DNA of 64,000 nucleotides from Streptomyces sp. B21-083 (GCF_036898825.1 NZ_JARUND010000002.1:1736001-1800000); one strand, 5' to 3'; counted from the stretch's first letter, positions 37,452 through 47,612 are shown. Made by a program: numbers and translations. Notes: a model not told the origin generated them from the sequence alone.

Positions 37452-37479
37452 GGCCCGGCACTCTTCGGAGTGCCGGGCC
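37452..37479 (+). terminator. Strong terminator with TTCG tetraloop
   Basis: GGCCCGGCACTC (37452-37463), loop TTCG, GAGTGCCGGGCC (37468-37479): a perfect 12-bp stem closed by the very stable UUCG loop, 33 nt after the dehydrogenase stop. A smaller inverted repeat (CCCAGCG/CGCTGGG) lies at about 37427-37443. Confidence 0.85.
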
Positions 37480-37611
37480 TGCGGCATTCACACACCGTGT
37501 GCGCACCGGACACGCATATGCCTCCCGCACACTCTCCCCGCGCGCCCACCAGGCGAGTTGACTCTTCATGCGCATGCAAGGGATGTGAAGACTACGGAAA
37601 GGAGCGGACAA

Positions 37612-37869
37612 GTGACCGCCGACCCCGAGCATCCCATGGCTCATGGAGAACTCGCAGAGTTACGCCGCCGCCTCGATGTCGCGTACGCACGCGTCGAGGG
37701 AGGGCTCGCCCTGCTCAGTCATCGCACGAAGGAGACGGACAAGGAACTCGACGACCTGAGCACCCGCGTCGTCCACCTCGAACACGGCCGATGGCCACTG
37801 CCGGCCGTCGCGGCCCTCACCGCCCTCGGAGCACTGGTCGTGACGGTCTGGCAGGTTCTCGGACGCTGA
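37612..37869 (+). CDS. Small coiled-coil single-pass membrane protein
   Basis: An 85-residue protein. Residues about 10-58 form a heptad-rich helix (AELRRRLDVAYARVEGGLAL, KETDKELDDLSTRVVHLE). Residues about 61-83 are a transmembrane helix (PLPAVAALTALGALVVTVW). The start is GTG 37612 with GGAAAGGAG upstream. It resembles small scaffold or division-linked membrane proteins, but no family is recognised. It is convergent with the NUDIX gene, with a 4-bp gap. Confidence 0.72.
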   Translation: MTADPEHPMAHGELAELRRRLDVAYARVEGGLALLSHRTKETDKELDDLSTRVVHLEHGRWPLPAVAALTALGALVVTVWQVLGR

Positions 37870-37873
37870 CACC

Positions 37874-38413
37874 CTAGGTGTCCTCGCCGAGCCTGAGATG
37901 GTGCAACAGCAGTAGCGCGGCCGCCATGTTGGCGGCCGGGACCTCCCCGCGGGCGACCATGTCGGGGACGAGTTTGAGCGGGATCCACTCCCGGCGGTCC
38001 GACTCGAAGTCGTCCACGGGGTGACCGATGTACTCGCCCTCCTCGGCCCAGTAGATGTGGTGCCGGGCGTCGGTGAGCCCGTTGGACGGCTCGACGCTCA
38101 TGAGATGTCGCAACGGTCCCGGTCGCCAGCCCGTCTCCTCCTCCAGTTCTCTGGCGGCCGCGACGGCGATGTCCTCGCCGTCCTCCACGACCCCGGCCGC
38201 GAGTTCCCACCCCCAGCTGTCGGTGATGAACCGGTGCCGCCAGAGCAGCAGCACCTCGTTGGCCTCGTTCACCACCGTCGCCACGGCTACCGGCCTCAGC
38301 CGTATGAGGAAGTGGTCGAGATGCCGCCCGTTGGGCAGCTCGACATCTGCGAGATTGACCCTGAACCAGCGGTTTTCATACACAGTTTGTTCGTTCTGTT
38401 TCGTCCACTGCAC
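37874..38413 (-). CDS. NUDIX hydrolase (ADP-ribose pyrophosphatase-like)
   Basis: A 179-residue hydrolase of nucleoside diphosphate derivatives. The Nudix box GVVEDGEDIAVAAARELEEE then TGW matches GX5EX7REUXEEXGU completely. GSLWRHRF-like LLLWRHRFITDSWGWELAAG precedes it, as in ADP-ribose pyrophosphatases. Downstream is YWAEEGEYI. I start at GTG 38411-38413, which follows GGAAGGTGG; the longer frame has no ribosome-binding site. The substrate (ADP-ribose, sugar nucleotide or other) is not set by sequence. Confidence 0.87.
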   Translation of the reverse strand: MQWTKQNEQTVYENRWFRVNLADVELPNGRHLDHFLIRLRPVAVATVVNEANEVLLLWRHRFITDSWGWELAAGVVEDGEDIAVAAARELEEETGWRPGPLRHLMSVEPSNGLTDARHHIYWAEEGEYIGHPVDDFESDRREWIPLKLVPDMVARGEVPAANMAAALLLLHHLRLGEDT

Positions 38414-38543
38414 GGTTCTGCCACCTTCCGCCGAGTAGATGGCAATATGGCAGCAGGAGCGTTCTGACAGCAGGCGCACAGAAGATGGCTCACCGCGCGG
38501 TTACCCGAGAATCCGCGCGCCAAGAGTGCCTGGAGAAGGCTGT

Positions 38544-39893
38544 CTAGAGCGGTACGCGCAGGGCCCCGTCGATCAGTTCGGCTGCCTCGGCCGTGCCCGC
38601 GCAGCCGTTGCGCACCAGGTGTTCGCGTACTTCCCGGAGTCTGTCACGCAGTCGCTGGGACTCCATTCCGCGCGCCTGTTCGGCCATCTGCACCGCCGTG
38701 GCCACCGCCTTGTCGGCGTTGCCCCGGCGCAACTCGATCTGGCTGAGCATGGCGAGCCGGTGCACTCTGCCCCGGTCGTGCGCCGGGGTGTCCACCGCCG
38801 CCGTCGCGTGCTCCCCCGCCGCCGCCAGATCGCCGAGGCTCAGCAGCGCCTCCGCCACCTGGACGTTGACCAACCCCGGCTGGACATAGCCGGTCTCGTC
38901 GGGTTCGTGACCGCGCCGGATGCGTTCGGCGGCCTGCTCGGCCCGCCGGATGCAGGACAGCGCGCTGCTGCCGTCGCCCAGGTGCGCGTACGCCTTGGCC
39001 TGCATCGCGTAGAGGTCCGAGGCGAGGGCCGGTGTGATGTGCTTGCCCGCGGCTCGCAGCGCGGCCTCCGCGAAGGCGACGGCCTGCCGGAACTCCCGCA
39101 TGAACAGCGCCTGGTTGACCAGCAGCCCGATGACGTACGCCCCGAGTCCCCGGTCGCCGCTGGCCTTTGCCAGCCGCAACGCCTGATGGAAGTAGCGCTG
39201 GGCGAGCCCGTGGGCATCGGAGTCGTACGCGCAGATGCCGGCGATGGCCACCAACCCGCCCGTGGCCCGGTGGAGTTGGCGGCCGGTGGCGTCGGTGTAG
39301 CTGCCGCGCAGCAGGGGCGCGGTCTCGGCGTTCAGGAAGCCGACGACCCGGGCGCGGGTGGCGATGCCGCCGGCCTTGCGGTACATCTGCTCGTAGTGGG
39401 CGCGGGCCGAGCGGAGCATCTCGATGTCGGCCATGCTGACCCGGTGCCTGCCGCCGCGTGACACGTCGACGTCCTCGGGCGGGTTCTCCCACTCCCACAC
39501 CGGCATCACGGCGGGCGTGCCGGTGACCGCGGGGGCGCCGAGCAGGTGCGGGCGCTGCTGTTCGTCGGAGCGCCACAGCGCTGTCGCCCGCTCGACGAAC
39601 CCGGACAGCGAGGTACCGGCCGAGCCGAGCGGACCGGCGGTGTCGCCCGCCACTCCGAGGCCGATGTCGTCCAGTCTGACCGGGCGGCGCAACCGGTCGG
39701 CGAGCACCTCGCAGATCAGGTCGGGCACCTGGCCGCGTGGACGCTGCCCCTTCAACCACCGGGCCACAGCGGTGTGTTCGTACCTCAGGGCAAGGCCCCG
39801 CGCCCGGCCCGCCTGGTTCACATGGGCGGCGAGTCCCGCGTGCGAGATGCCCGCCTCGTCGAGGATCGCGTCGAGCAGGGTGTTGGGCTGCAT
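38544..39893 (-). CDS. NsdA-like transcriptional regulator (HTH plus TPR-like helical tail)
   Basis: A 449-residue regulator of a streptomycete family that includes NsdA, a negative regulator of sporulation and antibiotic production. The N-terminus (about 1-70) is a degenerate HTH with GISHAGLAAHVNQAGRARGL and the conserved YEHTAVARWLKGQRPRGQVP. The remainder is helical, with TPR-like units: SGDRGLGAYVIGLLVNQALF, DLYAMQAKAYAHLGDGSSAL, LLSLGDLAAAGEHA. ATG 39891-39893 has GGAGGG upstream. No ligand is known. It is probably a developmental or secondary-metabolism regulator; the exact orthologue is uncertain. Confidence 0.8.
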   Translation of the reverse strand: MQPNTLLDAILDEAGISHAGLAAHVNQAGRARGLALRYEHTAVARWLKGQRPRGQVPDLICEVLADRLRRPVRLDDIGLGVAGDTAGPLGSAGTSLSGFVERATALWRSDEQQRPHLLGAPAVTGTPAVMPVWEWENPPEDVDVSRGGRHRVSMADIEMLRSARAHYEQMYRKAGGIATRARVVGFLNAETAPLLRGSYTDATGRQLHRATGGLVAIAGICAYDSDAHGLAQRYFHQALRLAKASGDRGLGAYVIGLLVNQALFMREFRQAVAFAEAALRAAGKHITPALASDLYAMQAKAYAHLGDGSSALSCIRRAEQAAERIRRGHEPDETGYVQPGLVNVQVAEALLSLGDLAAAGEHATAAVDTPAHDRGRVHRLAMLSQIELRRGNADKAVATAVQMAEQARGMESQRLRDRLREVREHLVRNGCAGTAEAAELIDGALRVPL

Positions 39894-40117
39894 GGATGCC
39901 CTCCGGTGACTCGGTGCCGACGGCGCACCTACCGTGTCCGTCAGCGTAGTGTGTCCGGCTTCACACGGGGTGTGATCGAAGTGCGCGAATTCGTAGCGTG
40001 TGCGCTCTGTCGCGGAGAGTTCCCACCGGGTTGACTGAAATGCCTCGCAAGAGGCCGCCGGGCCGCCGGCTCCCCCTCGTACAATGCGGCGGCCTGGCTC
40101 CCCGAAAGACCCGCGGT

Positions 40118-41323
40118 TCACGTGACTTGATGGGCCACCGGGGGTTCCTGCTGCTGTCTCGGGATGTGACCACGGTCGTTTCGCAGTACCAGCACGGCCA
40201 CGTCGTCCGCCGGGTGGCCGCCGGCGTGACGGAGGAGACGGGAGAAGACGGCCCCGAGCACCGCCTCGGGCGAGACCGGGTGAGTACGGACCGCCTCGGC
40301 CAGGACCGCCGGGAGGGGAAAGAACCTGCCATGAGTGTCGCGGGCGTCCTCGACGCCGTCCGTGTGCAGCAACAGGGCCTCGCCCGGGAGCAGTTGGCCG
40401 AAGTGTTCGGCGGAGAGCTCGGCCGGCAGCGGGAAGGGCCCCAGCGGCGGCAGGGGTTCACCGGCCGTGAGTACGCCGGCCCGGCCGCCGGCGAGCAGAT
40501 ACGGCGCCGGATGCCCGCAGTTGAAGGCCCGCATCTCGCCGTCCCCGCGGATCTCCAGGAGCAGGACGGTGACGAACTCCTCGGCGACCGGACTGTCGGG
40601 GTCCAGCCCGGCCGAGGGCCCCGCCGAGGGATGCTGGGCGCGTGCTCGCTCACCCAGATGCCGGGCCAGCGCCCGCTCCAACCGCCGCAGTACGCTGCCG
40701 AGTTCGGCCTCGTCGTGCACGGCCTCGCGAAAGCTGCCGAGAACGGCGGCGACGGTCCCGATGGCGCCGATGCCATGTCCGCGCACATCGCCCATCACCA
40801 CCCGTACGCCGTGCTCGGTGGCGATGACCTCGTACAGGTCCCCGCCGACCACGGCACCCCGGTCGGCGGAGAGTTGGGCGGCGGCGACGCGCAGACCGTC
40901 GATGCGCTGCGGGAGTGGACGCAGCAGCACGCTCTGCGCCGCCCCGGCGATCTGCCGGACGGCTCTCAACTCACGCAGAAGCACCCAGCGGACATGGAGT
41001 ACGAGCCCGGTCCCGACGGCGAAGAACACGGCGCTGGTGATGATCCGCGCCCCGAGCCCGTTCTGCTGGGCGAGGGGACAGGCGAGCTTGTACGTGATCG
41101 CACCGGCCCCCCACAGCGTGGGCAGGGCCACCGCGAGCACCCGCCGCAGCGGCCGACGCCCGATGTGCCGGGCGGGCCGACGCTCGGGCGGCCGACGCTT
41201 CTTCCGGCATCCCGGCCCCGCTCTCCCGAGCCGGAACCCGCACCCCCGCCCCACGAGCGCGGCCCGCAGCCGCCCTGTCCGGAGCCGAGCCCCACAGGAA
41301 ACCGAAGCCTTGATACGGATCAT
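40118..41323 (-). CDS. Membrane-bound SpoIIE-type (PP2C) serine phosphatase
   Basis: A 401-residue protein. The basic N-terminus is followed by two hydrophobic segments near 65-90 and 97-120. A PPM-type phosphatase domain from about 140 then contains VGGDLYEVI, VVMGDVRGHGIGAIG, FNCGHPAPYLL and HTDGVEDARD; the aspartates bind two metals. Such proteins usually dephosphorylate anti-sigma-factor antagonists. No anti-sigma or STAS gene is next to it. The start is uncertain: I use the ATG at 41321-41323, and an upstream in-frame start would add 11 residues. Confidence 0.83.
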   Translation of the reverse strand: MIRIKASVSCGARLRTGRLRAALVGRGCGFRLGRAGPGCRKKRRPPERRPARHIGRRPLRRVLAVALPTLWGAGAITYKLACPLAQQNGLGARIITSAVFFAVGTGLVLHVRWVLLRELRAVRQIAGAAQSVLLRPLPQRIDGLRVAAAQLSADRGAVVGGDLYEVIATEHGVRVVMGDVRGHGIGAIGTVAAVLGSFREAVHDEAELGSVLRRLERALARHLGERARAQHPSAGPSAGLDPDSPVAEEFVTVLLLEIRGDGEMRAFNCGHPAPYLLAGGRAGVLTAGEPLPPLGPFPLPAELSAEHFGQLLPGEALLLHTDGVEDARDTHGRFFPLPAVLAEAVRTHPVSPEAVLGAVFSRLLRHAGGHPADDVAVLVLRNDRGHIPRQQQEPPVAHQVT

Positions 41324-41460
41324 GCCGATGGCCCCCCAGTCAGGCCCTGACAACACAAATCGGACCGGCCCCGAAAGACCGGTCCGATTCTGTCGACCAC
41401 ATGCCCCGAAGGGACCAGATCGCCCCGACTTGTCACCCGAACGAGTGAGGTAACGGATGG

Positions 41461-41490
41461 GGTGGTGTGGGGGCTACGCCCCCCACCACC
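41461..41490 (-). terminator. Hairpin downstream of pheT
   Basis: GGTGGTGTGGGGG / CCCCCCACCACC with one bulge around CTACG, about 70 bp after the pheT stop, next to family-1 copy E. It is likely the terminator of the infC-to-pheT region. The 41324-41460 stretch shows no gene. Confidence 0.65.
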
Positions 41491-41535
41491 AGGGGCGCGG
41501 GGAACTGCGCGACCAGCCACGACGAACCCGCGGCC
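41491..41535. repeat. Family-1 intergenic repeat, copy E
   Basis: AGGGGCGCGGGGAACTGCGC then GACCAGCCAC, in copy D orientation, directly adjoining the pheT hairpin. Confidence 0.75.
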
Positions 41536-41561
41536 GACAACCAACCCCGAACCCCACGGCG

Positions 41562-44066
41562 CTAACTCCGCAACACCGCTCCCGTTCGCTCCCCCGCAAG
41601 GGCAACCGCCGCGTCCCGAGCAGCCGACGCCTCATCAACGGTCAAGGTCCGATCAGCGGCACGGAAACGCAACGCGTACGCCAGCGACTTCCGCCCCTCT
41701 CCCAACTGCTCGCCGCTCTCGTACACGTCGAACAGCCGCAGGGACTCCAGCAGTTCCCCCGCACCCTCCCGCAGCGCCGCCTCGACGTCCGCGTGCGGAA
41801 CCTCGCGCGCGACGACCAGGGCGACATCCTGCGTGGCGACCGGGAACGTGGAGATCTTCGGGCCCTTGGGCACACCCGAACTCCCCGCTTCCAGCTTGTC
41901 CAGGTTCAGCTCCATCGCACAGGTGCGCGCGGGCAGATGCAGGGCCTTGAGGACTCGGGGGTGCAGCTCACCGGCGTACCCGATGACCTGCTCGGTGCCG
42001 TCGACGACCACGGCCAGCTCGGCGCAGCGGCCGGGGTGCCATGGGCCGTACTGGCCCGCGCGGACGAGGAGTTCGGTGCCGGCCTCGTGGGCCAGGCTCC
42101 GTGCCGCCTCGATCGCGTCGGCCCAGTCGGCCGGGTGGCCCTTGCCCCACCAGCCGGCCTGCTCGCGGGCGCCCGCGAGGACGACGGCGGCGTGCCGGGG
42201 CTGGACGGGGAGCGCGGCCGTGAGGGACGCGACCTCCTCGTCCGTGGGGCGCCGGTCGACGGGCAGCCGCCCGGCGATCAGCAGTTCGTCCTGCGGGTGG
42301 AAGACGAGGCCCGTCTCGAACAGGGCCAGGTCGTGGCTGCCCCGCCCGTCGTTGCGGCGCAGCGCCTGGAGCAGGCCCGGCAGCAGCGTCGTACGGAGCG
42401 CGGGCTCCTCGTCGGAGAGCGGGTTGGCCAGCTTGACGACCTTGCGCTTCGGGTCGTCGGCGGCCAGGCCCAGCTGGTCGAAGACGGACTCGCCGATGAA
42501 CGGGTAGTTCAGTGCCTCGACATAGCCCGCCCCGGCCAGTGCGCGGCCGACGCGGCGGTGCAGACGCTGCCGGTCGGTGAGGCCGCGGCCCGCCGGGGGC
42601 TTCGGCAGAGTGGAGGGCAGGTTCTCGTAGCCCTCCAGCCGGATGACCTCTTCGGCGAGGTCGTTCGGGTCCGTCAGGTCGGGGCGCCAGGACGGGACGG
42701 TGACGAGCAGTTCGTCCTGCCCGTAGACATCGCAGCCGACCTGCTGGAGACGGCGTACGACGGTCTCACGGCCGTACTCGACGCCTGCGACCTTGTCCGG
42801 GTGGTTGGCCGGGATGGAGATCGTGCGCGGCGCGGACGGCGAGATGACCTCGGTGACGCCCGCGTCGGCGGTGCCGCCGGCGAGGAGGACCAGGAGGTCG
42901 ACCGTGCGCTGCGCGGCGGCGGAGGCGGCCTGCGGGTCGACGCCGCGCTCGAAGCGCTTGGACGCCTCGGAGGCCAGCTTGTGACGGCGGGCCGTGCGCG
43001 CGATGGTGATGGCGTCGAAGTGGGCGGCCTCGATGACGACCTCGGTGGTGGTGCCCTCGGTGTCGTCGATCTCGGTGTTGGCGCCGCCCATGACACCCGC
43101 GAGGCCGATGGCGCCCCGGTCGTCGACGATGAGCAGATCCTCGGCGTCCAGCGTGCGCGTGACCCCGTCGAGGGTGGTGAGCTTCTCGCCCTGCTCGGCC
43201 CGGCGCACGCCGATCGCGCCCTGGACGCGGGTGCGGTCGTAAGCGTGCAGGGGCTGGCCCAGCTCCAGCATCACGTAGTTGGTGATGTCGACGGCGAGCG
43301 AGATCGGGCGCATGCCCGCCTTATGGAGGCGGCGCCTGAGCCAGATCGGGGACTGCGCGTCGGGGTCGAGCCCGGTCACCGTGCGCGCGGTGAAGCGGTC
43401 GCAGGCGAACGGGTCGGCGACCTCGACCGGGTAGCCGTACGCGTTCGGGGCCGGTACGTCGAGCAGGGCCGGGTCGCGCAGCGGCAGACCGTAGGCGATG
43501 GCCGTCTCGCGGGCGATGCCGCGCAGCGAGAGGGCGTAGCCGCGGTCGGGTGTGACGGCGATGTCGAGGACCTCGTCGACGAGCTGGAGCAGCTCGATGG
43601 CGTCGGTGCCGACCTCGTGCTCCGGCGACAGCACGATGATGCCGCCGCTGCCGTCGTCGCCCATGCCCAGCTCGTCGCCGGAGCAGATCATGCCGTGGGA
43701 GGTGTGGCCGTACGTCTTGCGCGCGGCGATCGCGAAGTCGCCGGGCAGGACGGCGCCGGGGAGGACCACGACGACCTTGTCGCCGACGGCGAAGTTACGG
43801 GCGCCGCAGACGATCTCCTGGGGCTCACCGGTGCCGTTGGCGGTGCCGACGTCGACCGTGCAGAAGCGGATGGGCTTCTTGAAGCCCTCCAGCTCCTCGA
43901 TGGTGAGTACCTGGCCGACGACGAGGGGGCCCTTGAGGCCTGCGCCGACCTGCTCGACGGTCTCGACCTCCAGGCCGACCGTGATGAGCTTCTCCTGGAC
44001 GTCCCGGCCGGTCTGAGTCGCCGGCAGGTCGACGTACTCCCGCAGCCAAGAAAGCGGGACCCGCAT
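41562..44066 (-). CDS. pheT: Phenylalanyl-tRNA synthetase beta subunit
   Basis: Together with PheS it forms the heterotetramer charging tRNA-Phe. The 834-residue chain has the expected order: N-terminal tRNA-binding OB fold (about 40-155, [12 protein letters not shown]), B3/B4 editing domain (about 210-400, [21 protein letters not shown]), B5 (about 410-480), catalytic-like core (about 495-700) and a C-terminal anticodon-binding FDX-ACB domain (about 735-834, [14 protein letters not shown]). The start ATG overlaps the pheS stop by one base (TGATG). Confidence 0.97.
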   Translation of the reverse strand: MRVPLSWLREYVDLPATQTGRDVQEKLITVGLEVETVEQVGAGLKGPLVVGQVLTIEELEGFKKPIRFCTVDVGTANGTGEPQEIVCGARNFAVGDKVVVVLPGAVLPGDFAIAARKTYGHTSHGMICSGDELGMGDDGSGGIIVLSPEHEVGTDAIELLQLVDEVLDIAVTPDRGYALSLRGIARETAIAYGLPLRDPALLDVPAPNAYGYPVEVADPFACDRFTARTVTGLDPDAQSPIWLRRRLHKAGMRPISLAVDITNYVMLELGQPLHAYDRTRVQGAIGVRRAEQGEKLTTLDGVTRTLDAEDLLIVDDRGAIGLAGVMGGANTEIDDTEGTTTEVVIEAAHFDAITIARTARRHKLASEASKRFERGVDPQAASAAAQRTVDLLVLLAGGTADAGVTEVISPSAPRTISIPANHPDKVAGVEYGRETVVRRLQQVGCDVYGQDELLVTVPSWRPDLTDPNDLAEEVIRLEGYENLPSTLPKPPAGRGLTDRQRLHRRVGRALAGAGYVEALNYPFIGESVFDQLGLAADDPKRKVVKLANPLSDEEPALRTTLLPGLLQALRRNDGRGSHDLALFETGLVFHPQDELLIAGRLPVDRRPTDEEVASLTAALPVQPRHAAVVLAGAREQAGWWGKGHPADWADAIEAARSLAHEAGTELLVRAGQYGPWHPGRCAELAVVVDGTEQVIGYAGELHPRVLKALHLPARTCAMELNLDKLEAGSSGVPKGPKISTFPVATQDVALVVAREVPHADVEAALREGAGELLESLRLFDVYESGEQLGEGRKSLAYALRFRAADRTLTVDEASAARDAAVALAGERTGAVLRS

Positions 44067-45193
44067 CAGATCTCCATCCCGAACGGCCGGGTGAACCGGA
44101 CGTCGCCCTCGACCATGTCTCGCATGTCTTCGACGTTGTGGCGGAACATCAGCATCCGCTCGATACCGAACCCGAAGGCGAATCCGCTGTACTTCTCGGG
44201 GTCGACGCCGCACGCGACGAGCACGCGCGGGTTGACCATGCCGCAGCCGCCGAGCTCGATCCAGCCCTCGCTGGAGCAGGTCCGGCAGGGGCGGTCGGGG
44301 TTGCCGACGGACGTGCCCTTGCAGACGTAGCAGAGCATGTCCATCTCGGCGGACGGCTCGGTGAAGGGGAAGTAGTTGGGCCGCAGCCGCGTCTTCATGT
44401 CCGGGCCGAAGAGGGACTGGACCATGTGGTCCATGGTGCCCTTGAGGTCGGCCATGGTCAGGCCCTCGTCGATGGCGAGGAGCTCGATCTGGTGGAAGAC
44501 CGGGGTGTGCGTGGCGTCCAGCTCGTCCGTGCGGTACACGCGGCCGGGGCACACGATGTAGACCGGCGGCTCGCGGTCGAGCATGGAGCGGGCCTGCACG
44601 GGCGAGGTGTGCGTGCGCAGTACGACACCGGACTCGTCGCCCGTTGTCCCCTTGGGACCCTCGACGAAGAAGGTGTCCTGCATCTGCCGGGCCGGGTGGT
44701 CCGGGGTGAAGTTGAGGGCGTCGAAGTTGAACCACTCCGCCTCGACCTCGGGGCCCTCGGCGACCTCGTACCCCATGGAGACGAAGACGTCCGCGACGCG
44801 CTCCATGAAGGTGGTCAGCGGGTGGCGCGCGCCGGCCGGTACCCGGTCGTACGGCAGTGTGACGTCCACCGCCTCCTCGACCAGCACGCGGGCGTCCCGG
44901 TCGGCCTCCAGCTCGGTCTGGCGGGTGGCGAGCGCCTTGCTGACGGCTCCCCTGGCCTGCCCGACGAGCTTGCCCGCGGCGGCCTTGGCCTGCGGGGGCA
45001 GGGCGCCGATCTCGCGGTTGGCGAGGGCCAGCGGCGAGGTGCCGCCGGTGTGGGCGACCTTGGCCTCCTGGAGTGCGTCGAGGGAGTCCGCGGCGGCGAA
45101 GGCGGCGAGCGCCTCCTCCCGCATGCGCTCGATCTCTTCCGGTTTCAGGGCCTCGACCTCTACAGGGTCGTACGACTTGTTCGGTGCCGACAT
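44066..45193 (-). CDS. pheS: Phenylalanyl-tRNA synthetase alpha subunit
   Basis: The catalytic class II subunit, 375 residues. The N-terminal coiled coil (about 10-100) contacts tRNA. Class II motif 2 is [20 protein letters not shown], and motif 3 is [14 protein letters not shown] four-cysteine cluster (CYVCKG and CRTC, about 283-300) probably binds zinc, as in other actinobacterial PheS. GGAAGAG precedes the ATG at 45191-45193. It is co-transcribed with pheT. Confidence 0.97.
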   Translation of the reverse strand: MSAPNKSYDPVEVEALKPEEIERMREEALAAFAAADSLDALQEAKVAHTGGTSPLALANREIGALPPQAKAAAGKLVGQARGAVSKALATRQTELEADRDARVLVEEAVDVTLPYDRVPAGARHPLTTFMERVADVFVSMGYEVAEGPEVEAEWFNFDALNFTPDHPARQMQDTFFVEGPKGTTGDESGVVLRTHTSPVQARSMLDREPPVYIVCPGRVYRTDELDATHTPVFHQIELLAIDEGLTMADLKGTMDHMVQSLFGPDMKTRLRPNYFPFTEPSAEMDMLCYVCKGTSVGNPDRPCRTCSSEGWIELGGCGMVNPRVLVACGVDPEKYSGFAFGFGIERMLMFRHNVEDMRDMVEGDVRFTRPFGMEI

Positions 45194-45338
45194 CTCTTCC
45201 CGTGCTTCCGGTTGGCTGGCTGATGGTCCCCGTCTACGGCTCGGAGACGAATGGTCCACAGAGAGGGACGCAAAGGTGCCAAAGGCCGAGTCTAACGGGG
45301 GTGAGGTGTTCGAACGCGCCCGTGGGGCCTCGTCGGCG

Positions 45339-46520
45339 TTACAGCAGGTACGCCGGGGTGCTCACGGGCAGCATAAATCGGAACTCGGCGCCGCCGCCTG
45401 GGGCGCGGCCGACCGTGATGGAGCCGCCGTGGGCCTCGACGATGCCCTTGACGATGTACAGCCCGAGGCCGGTGCCGCCGCGCTTGCTGCCCCGCCAGAA
45501 GCGGGTGAAGACGCGGTTCATGGACTCCTCCGGGATGCCGGGCCCCTCGTCGCTCACCGTGACCGACGTGGCCGTGTTCTGGTCGGCGTCCCCCTCACGC
45601 GGGGAGAGCCCGGCCGTGACGTCGATAGTGACGGTTCCCTCGCCGTGGCGCACGGCATTTTCCAGCAGGTTGCTGAGCACCTGGTCGACCTTGTCGGGGT
45701 CCGCCCAGAGCGCGGGCAGGGGCTGCTCTATCCGGAGCAGGAACCGGTCGGCGGGCTGCCCGGCCGCGACGTACGCCTGGATGTGCCGTCCGACGGCGGC
45801 GCCCATGTCGACGGGCTGGCGACGCACTTCGAGGCGTCCTGAGTCGATGCGCGAGATGTCGAGCAGTTCGGCGATGAGCCGGGTGACGCGGTTGGCGTCG
45901 GCGTCGACGGTCGACAGCATCAGTTTCTTCTGGTCGTCGGTGAACCGTTCCCACTTCGCGAGGAGGGTCGCGGTGAAGCCCTTGACGGAGGTGAGCGGCG
46001 AGCGCAGCTCGTGGGCGACGATGGCGATCAGTTCGGCGTGGTTGCGCTCGGAGCGGCGGCGGGCCTCGGTGTCACGCAGGGAGACGACGACCCGGCGGAT
46101 GGGTCCGGTGGGGTGCGTACGGAGATAGCGCGCCGAGACGAGCACCTCGCGCCCGCCGGGCAGCAGCAGGTTCCGCTCGGGCTGGCCGTTCCTGATCGCG
46201 AGTCCGCCGTAGGGGTCGGTCAGCTGCCACCAGCGGCGCCCCTCCAGGTCCTCTAACGGAAGGGCCCCGTCGAGCCGGAGGCCCAGGGCGTCGGCGGCGG
46301 GGACGGCGGTGATGCGCTGGGCGGCGGCGTTGAAGCAGATCACCCGGCCGTGCTCGTCGGCGACGACGAGTCCGTCGGGCAGGTCGTCGGGGTCGATGCC
46401 CAGCTCGGCGCCGAATCCGGCCTGGAATCCGGCTCCGGGCCCGGCGAGATCACCGTGCGGGGAGGCGGCTTCGCTCCGCAATTCCCATGCCCCCAGTGTT
46501 CCGCTCGTGCCGACAGTCAT
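45339..46520 (-). CDS. Orphan PAS-domain sensor histidine kinase
   Basis: A 393-residue soluble kinase without transmembrane segments. A PAS-like sensor lies at about 45-150 (LPDGLVVADEHGRVICFNAA), and HisKA at about 160-225 with the phospho-acceptor in AHELRSPLTSVKGF. The ATPase domain at about 265-390 shows the N box NLLENAVRHG, G1 VSDEGPGIPEE, and G2 GGTGLGLYIVKGI. No response regulator lies nearby. Its place between the RNA methyltransferase and pheS suggests transcription within the translation cluster; the signal is unknown. Confidence 0.9.
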   Translation of the reverse strand: MTVGTSGTLGAWELRSEAASPHGDLAGPGAGFQAGFGAELGIDPDDLPDGLVVADEHGRVICFNAAAQRITAVPAADALGLRLDGALPLEDLEGRRWWQLTDPYGGLAIRNGQPERNLLLPGGREVLVSARYLRTHPTGPIRRVVVSLRDTEARRRSERNHAELIAIVAHELRSPLTSVKGFTATLLAKWERFTDDQKKLMLSTVDADANRVTRLIAELLDISRIDSGRLEVRRQPVDMGAAVGRHIQAYVAAGQPADRFLLRIEQPLPALWADPDKVDQVLSNLLENAVRHGEGTVTIDVTAGLSPREGDADQNTATSVTVSDEGPGIPEESMNRVFTRFWRGSKRGGTGLGLYIVKGIVEAHGGSITVGRAPGGGAEFRFMLPVSTPAYLL

Positions 46521-46574
46521 CCCCGTACCCCACCTCTCGGACAGGCGCAGTGGGCCCCCGAGCCCGTCACCCTA

Positions 46575-47420
46575 CTAGCTCTCGGTGACGGAGCGGCACC
46601 CTCCGGAGGCGCGCTGCGCACGGGCGGACGCGTAGAGACATACGGCGGCGGCGGTCGCCAGGTTCAGGCTTTCCGCCTTTCCGTGGATGGGAACGCGTAC
46701 GACGGAGTCGGTCAGTGCGCGCGTCTCCTCCGGGAGCCCCCACGCCTCGTTCCCGAACACCCAGGCGGTGGGCCCGCCCATGGTCCCCTTGTCCAGCTCG
46801 TCATCGAGGTCGTCCGTGCCCGCGCCGTCGGCGGCGAGGATCCGTACGCCGATGTCCCTGAGCCCGGCCACGGCCTCTTCCACGGGGACACCGACGGCCA
46901 CCGGCAGATGGAACAGAGAGCCCACGGAGGCCCGTACTGCCTTCGGGTTGTACAGGTCGACGGAGGCGTCGGTGAGCACGACGGCGTCCGCGCCCGCGGC
47001 GTCCGCGCACCGCAGCACGGTGCCGGCGTTCCCTGGGTCACGCACGTTCGCGAGGACGGCGACGAGCCGGGGCCGCGCCCTGAGGATGGCCTCGAACGGG
47101 GCGTCGAGGAACCGGCAGATCCCGACGAGGCCCTGCGGGGTGACGGTGGTGGAGATGTCGGCGATGACGTCCTCGTCGGCGAGGTGCACCCGGGCACCGG
47201 CGTCGTGCGCCTCCCCGATGATGTCGGCGTACCGCGCCGCGGCGTCGACGGTGGCGAACAGCTCGACCAGGGTGTCCACGTGCCCGGCCGCCTCCCGCAC
47301 GGCCTGCGGCCCCTCGGCGAGGAACAGTCGCTCCTTGCCCCGGAAGTTCCGCCGGGCGAGTCGGCGCGCGGCGGAGACGCGGGCGGAGCGCGGGGAGATC
47401 AACTCGGGGGTGGCAGGCAT
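46575..47420 (-). CDS. TrmH/SpoU-family rRNA or tRNA 2'-O-methyltransferase
   Basis: A 281-residue SPOUT enzyme transferring methyl from SAM to ribose 2'-OH. The N-terminal substrate domain (about 15-95) opens RRNFRGKERLFLAEGPQAVR. The knotted catalytic domain has NVRDPGNAGTVLRCADAAGA, WVFGNEAWGLP and IPIHGKAESLNLATAAAV (written VPIHGKAESLN here), the three motifs of the family. It follows rplT in the same direction, but a 270-bp gap containing a large inverted repeat intervenes. Which RNA it modifies is not shown. Confidence 0.93.
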   Translation of the reverse strand: MPATPELISPRSARVSAARRLARRNFRGKERLFLAEGPQAVREAAGHVDTLVELFATVDAAARYADIIGEAHDAGARVHLADEDVIADISTTVTPQGLVGICRFLDAPFEAILRARPRLVAVLANVRDPGNAGTVLRCADAAGADAVVLTDASVDLYNPKAVRASVGSLFHLPVAVGVPVEEAVAGLRDIGVRILAADGAGTDDLDDELDKGTMGGPTAWVFGNEAWGLPEETRALTDSVVRVPIHGKAESLNLATAAAVCLYASARAQRASGGCRSVTES

Positions 47421-47440
47421 GGGTCACCTTTTCGAGGGTT

Positions 47441-47612
47441 CGGTGCGTTGTCGGGTGCGGGTCCGGTGGGGCTTCTCGCGCAGTTCCCCGCGCCCCTGAA
47501 AAGCATGGGCTGCGCCCCGTGCTTTTCGGCCCGCAGGGCCCGTGTCTTGTTCTTCAGGGGCGCGGGGAACTGCGCGACCAGCCCCCACCGGGCCCGCACC
47601 CGACAACGCACC
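47441..47612. repeat. Nested inverted repeat made of two family-1 copies (F1/F2)
   Basis: Arms at about 47441-47502 and 47549-47612 are near-perfect reverse complements over about 60 bp (a handful of mismatches). Inside, GAAAAGCA (47498-47505) pairs with TGCTTTTC (47520-47527). A very large cruciform or RNA hairpin therefore lies between rplT and the RNA methyltransferase gene in the same transcription unit. Likely roles are terminator, RNase III site or attenuator. The gap 47421-47690 has no gene. Confidence 0.8.

Noticed and set aside
41457..44330. 957-codon plus-strand frame opposite pheT
   Set aside because: It is the antisense of pheT and pheS, with no domain of its own.
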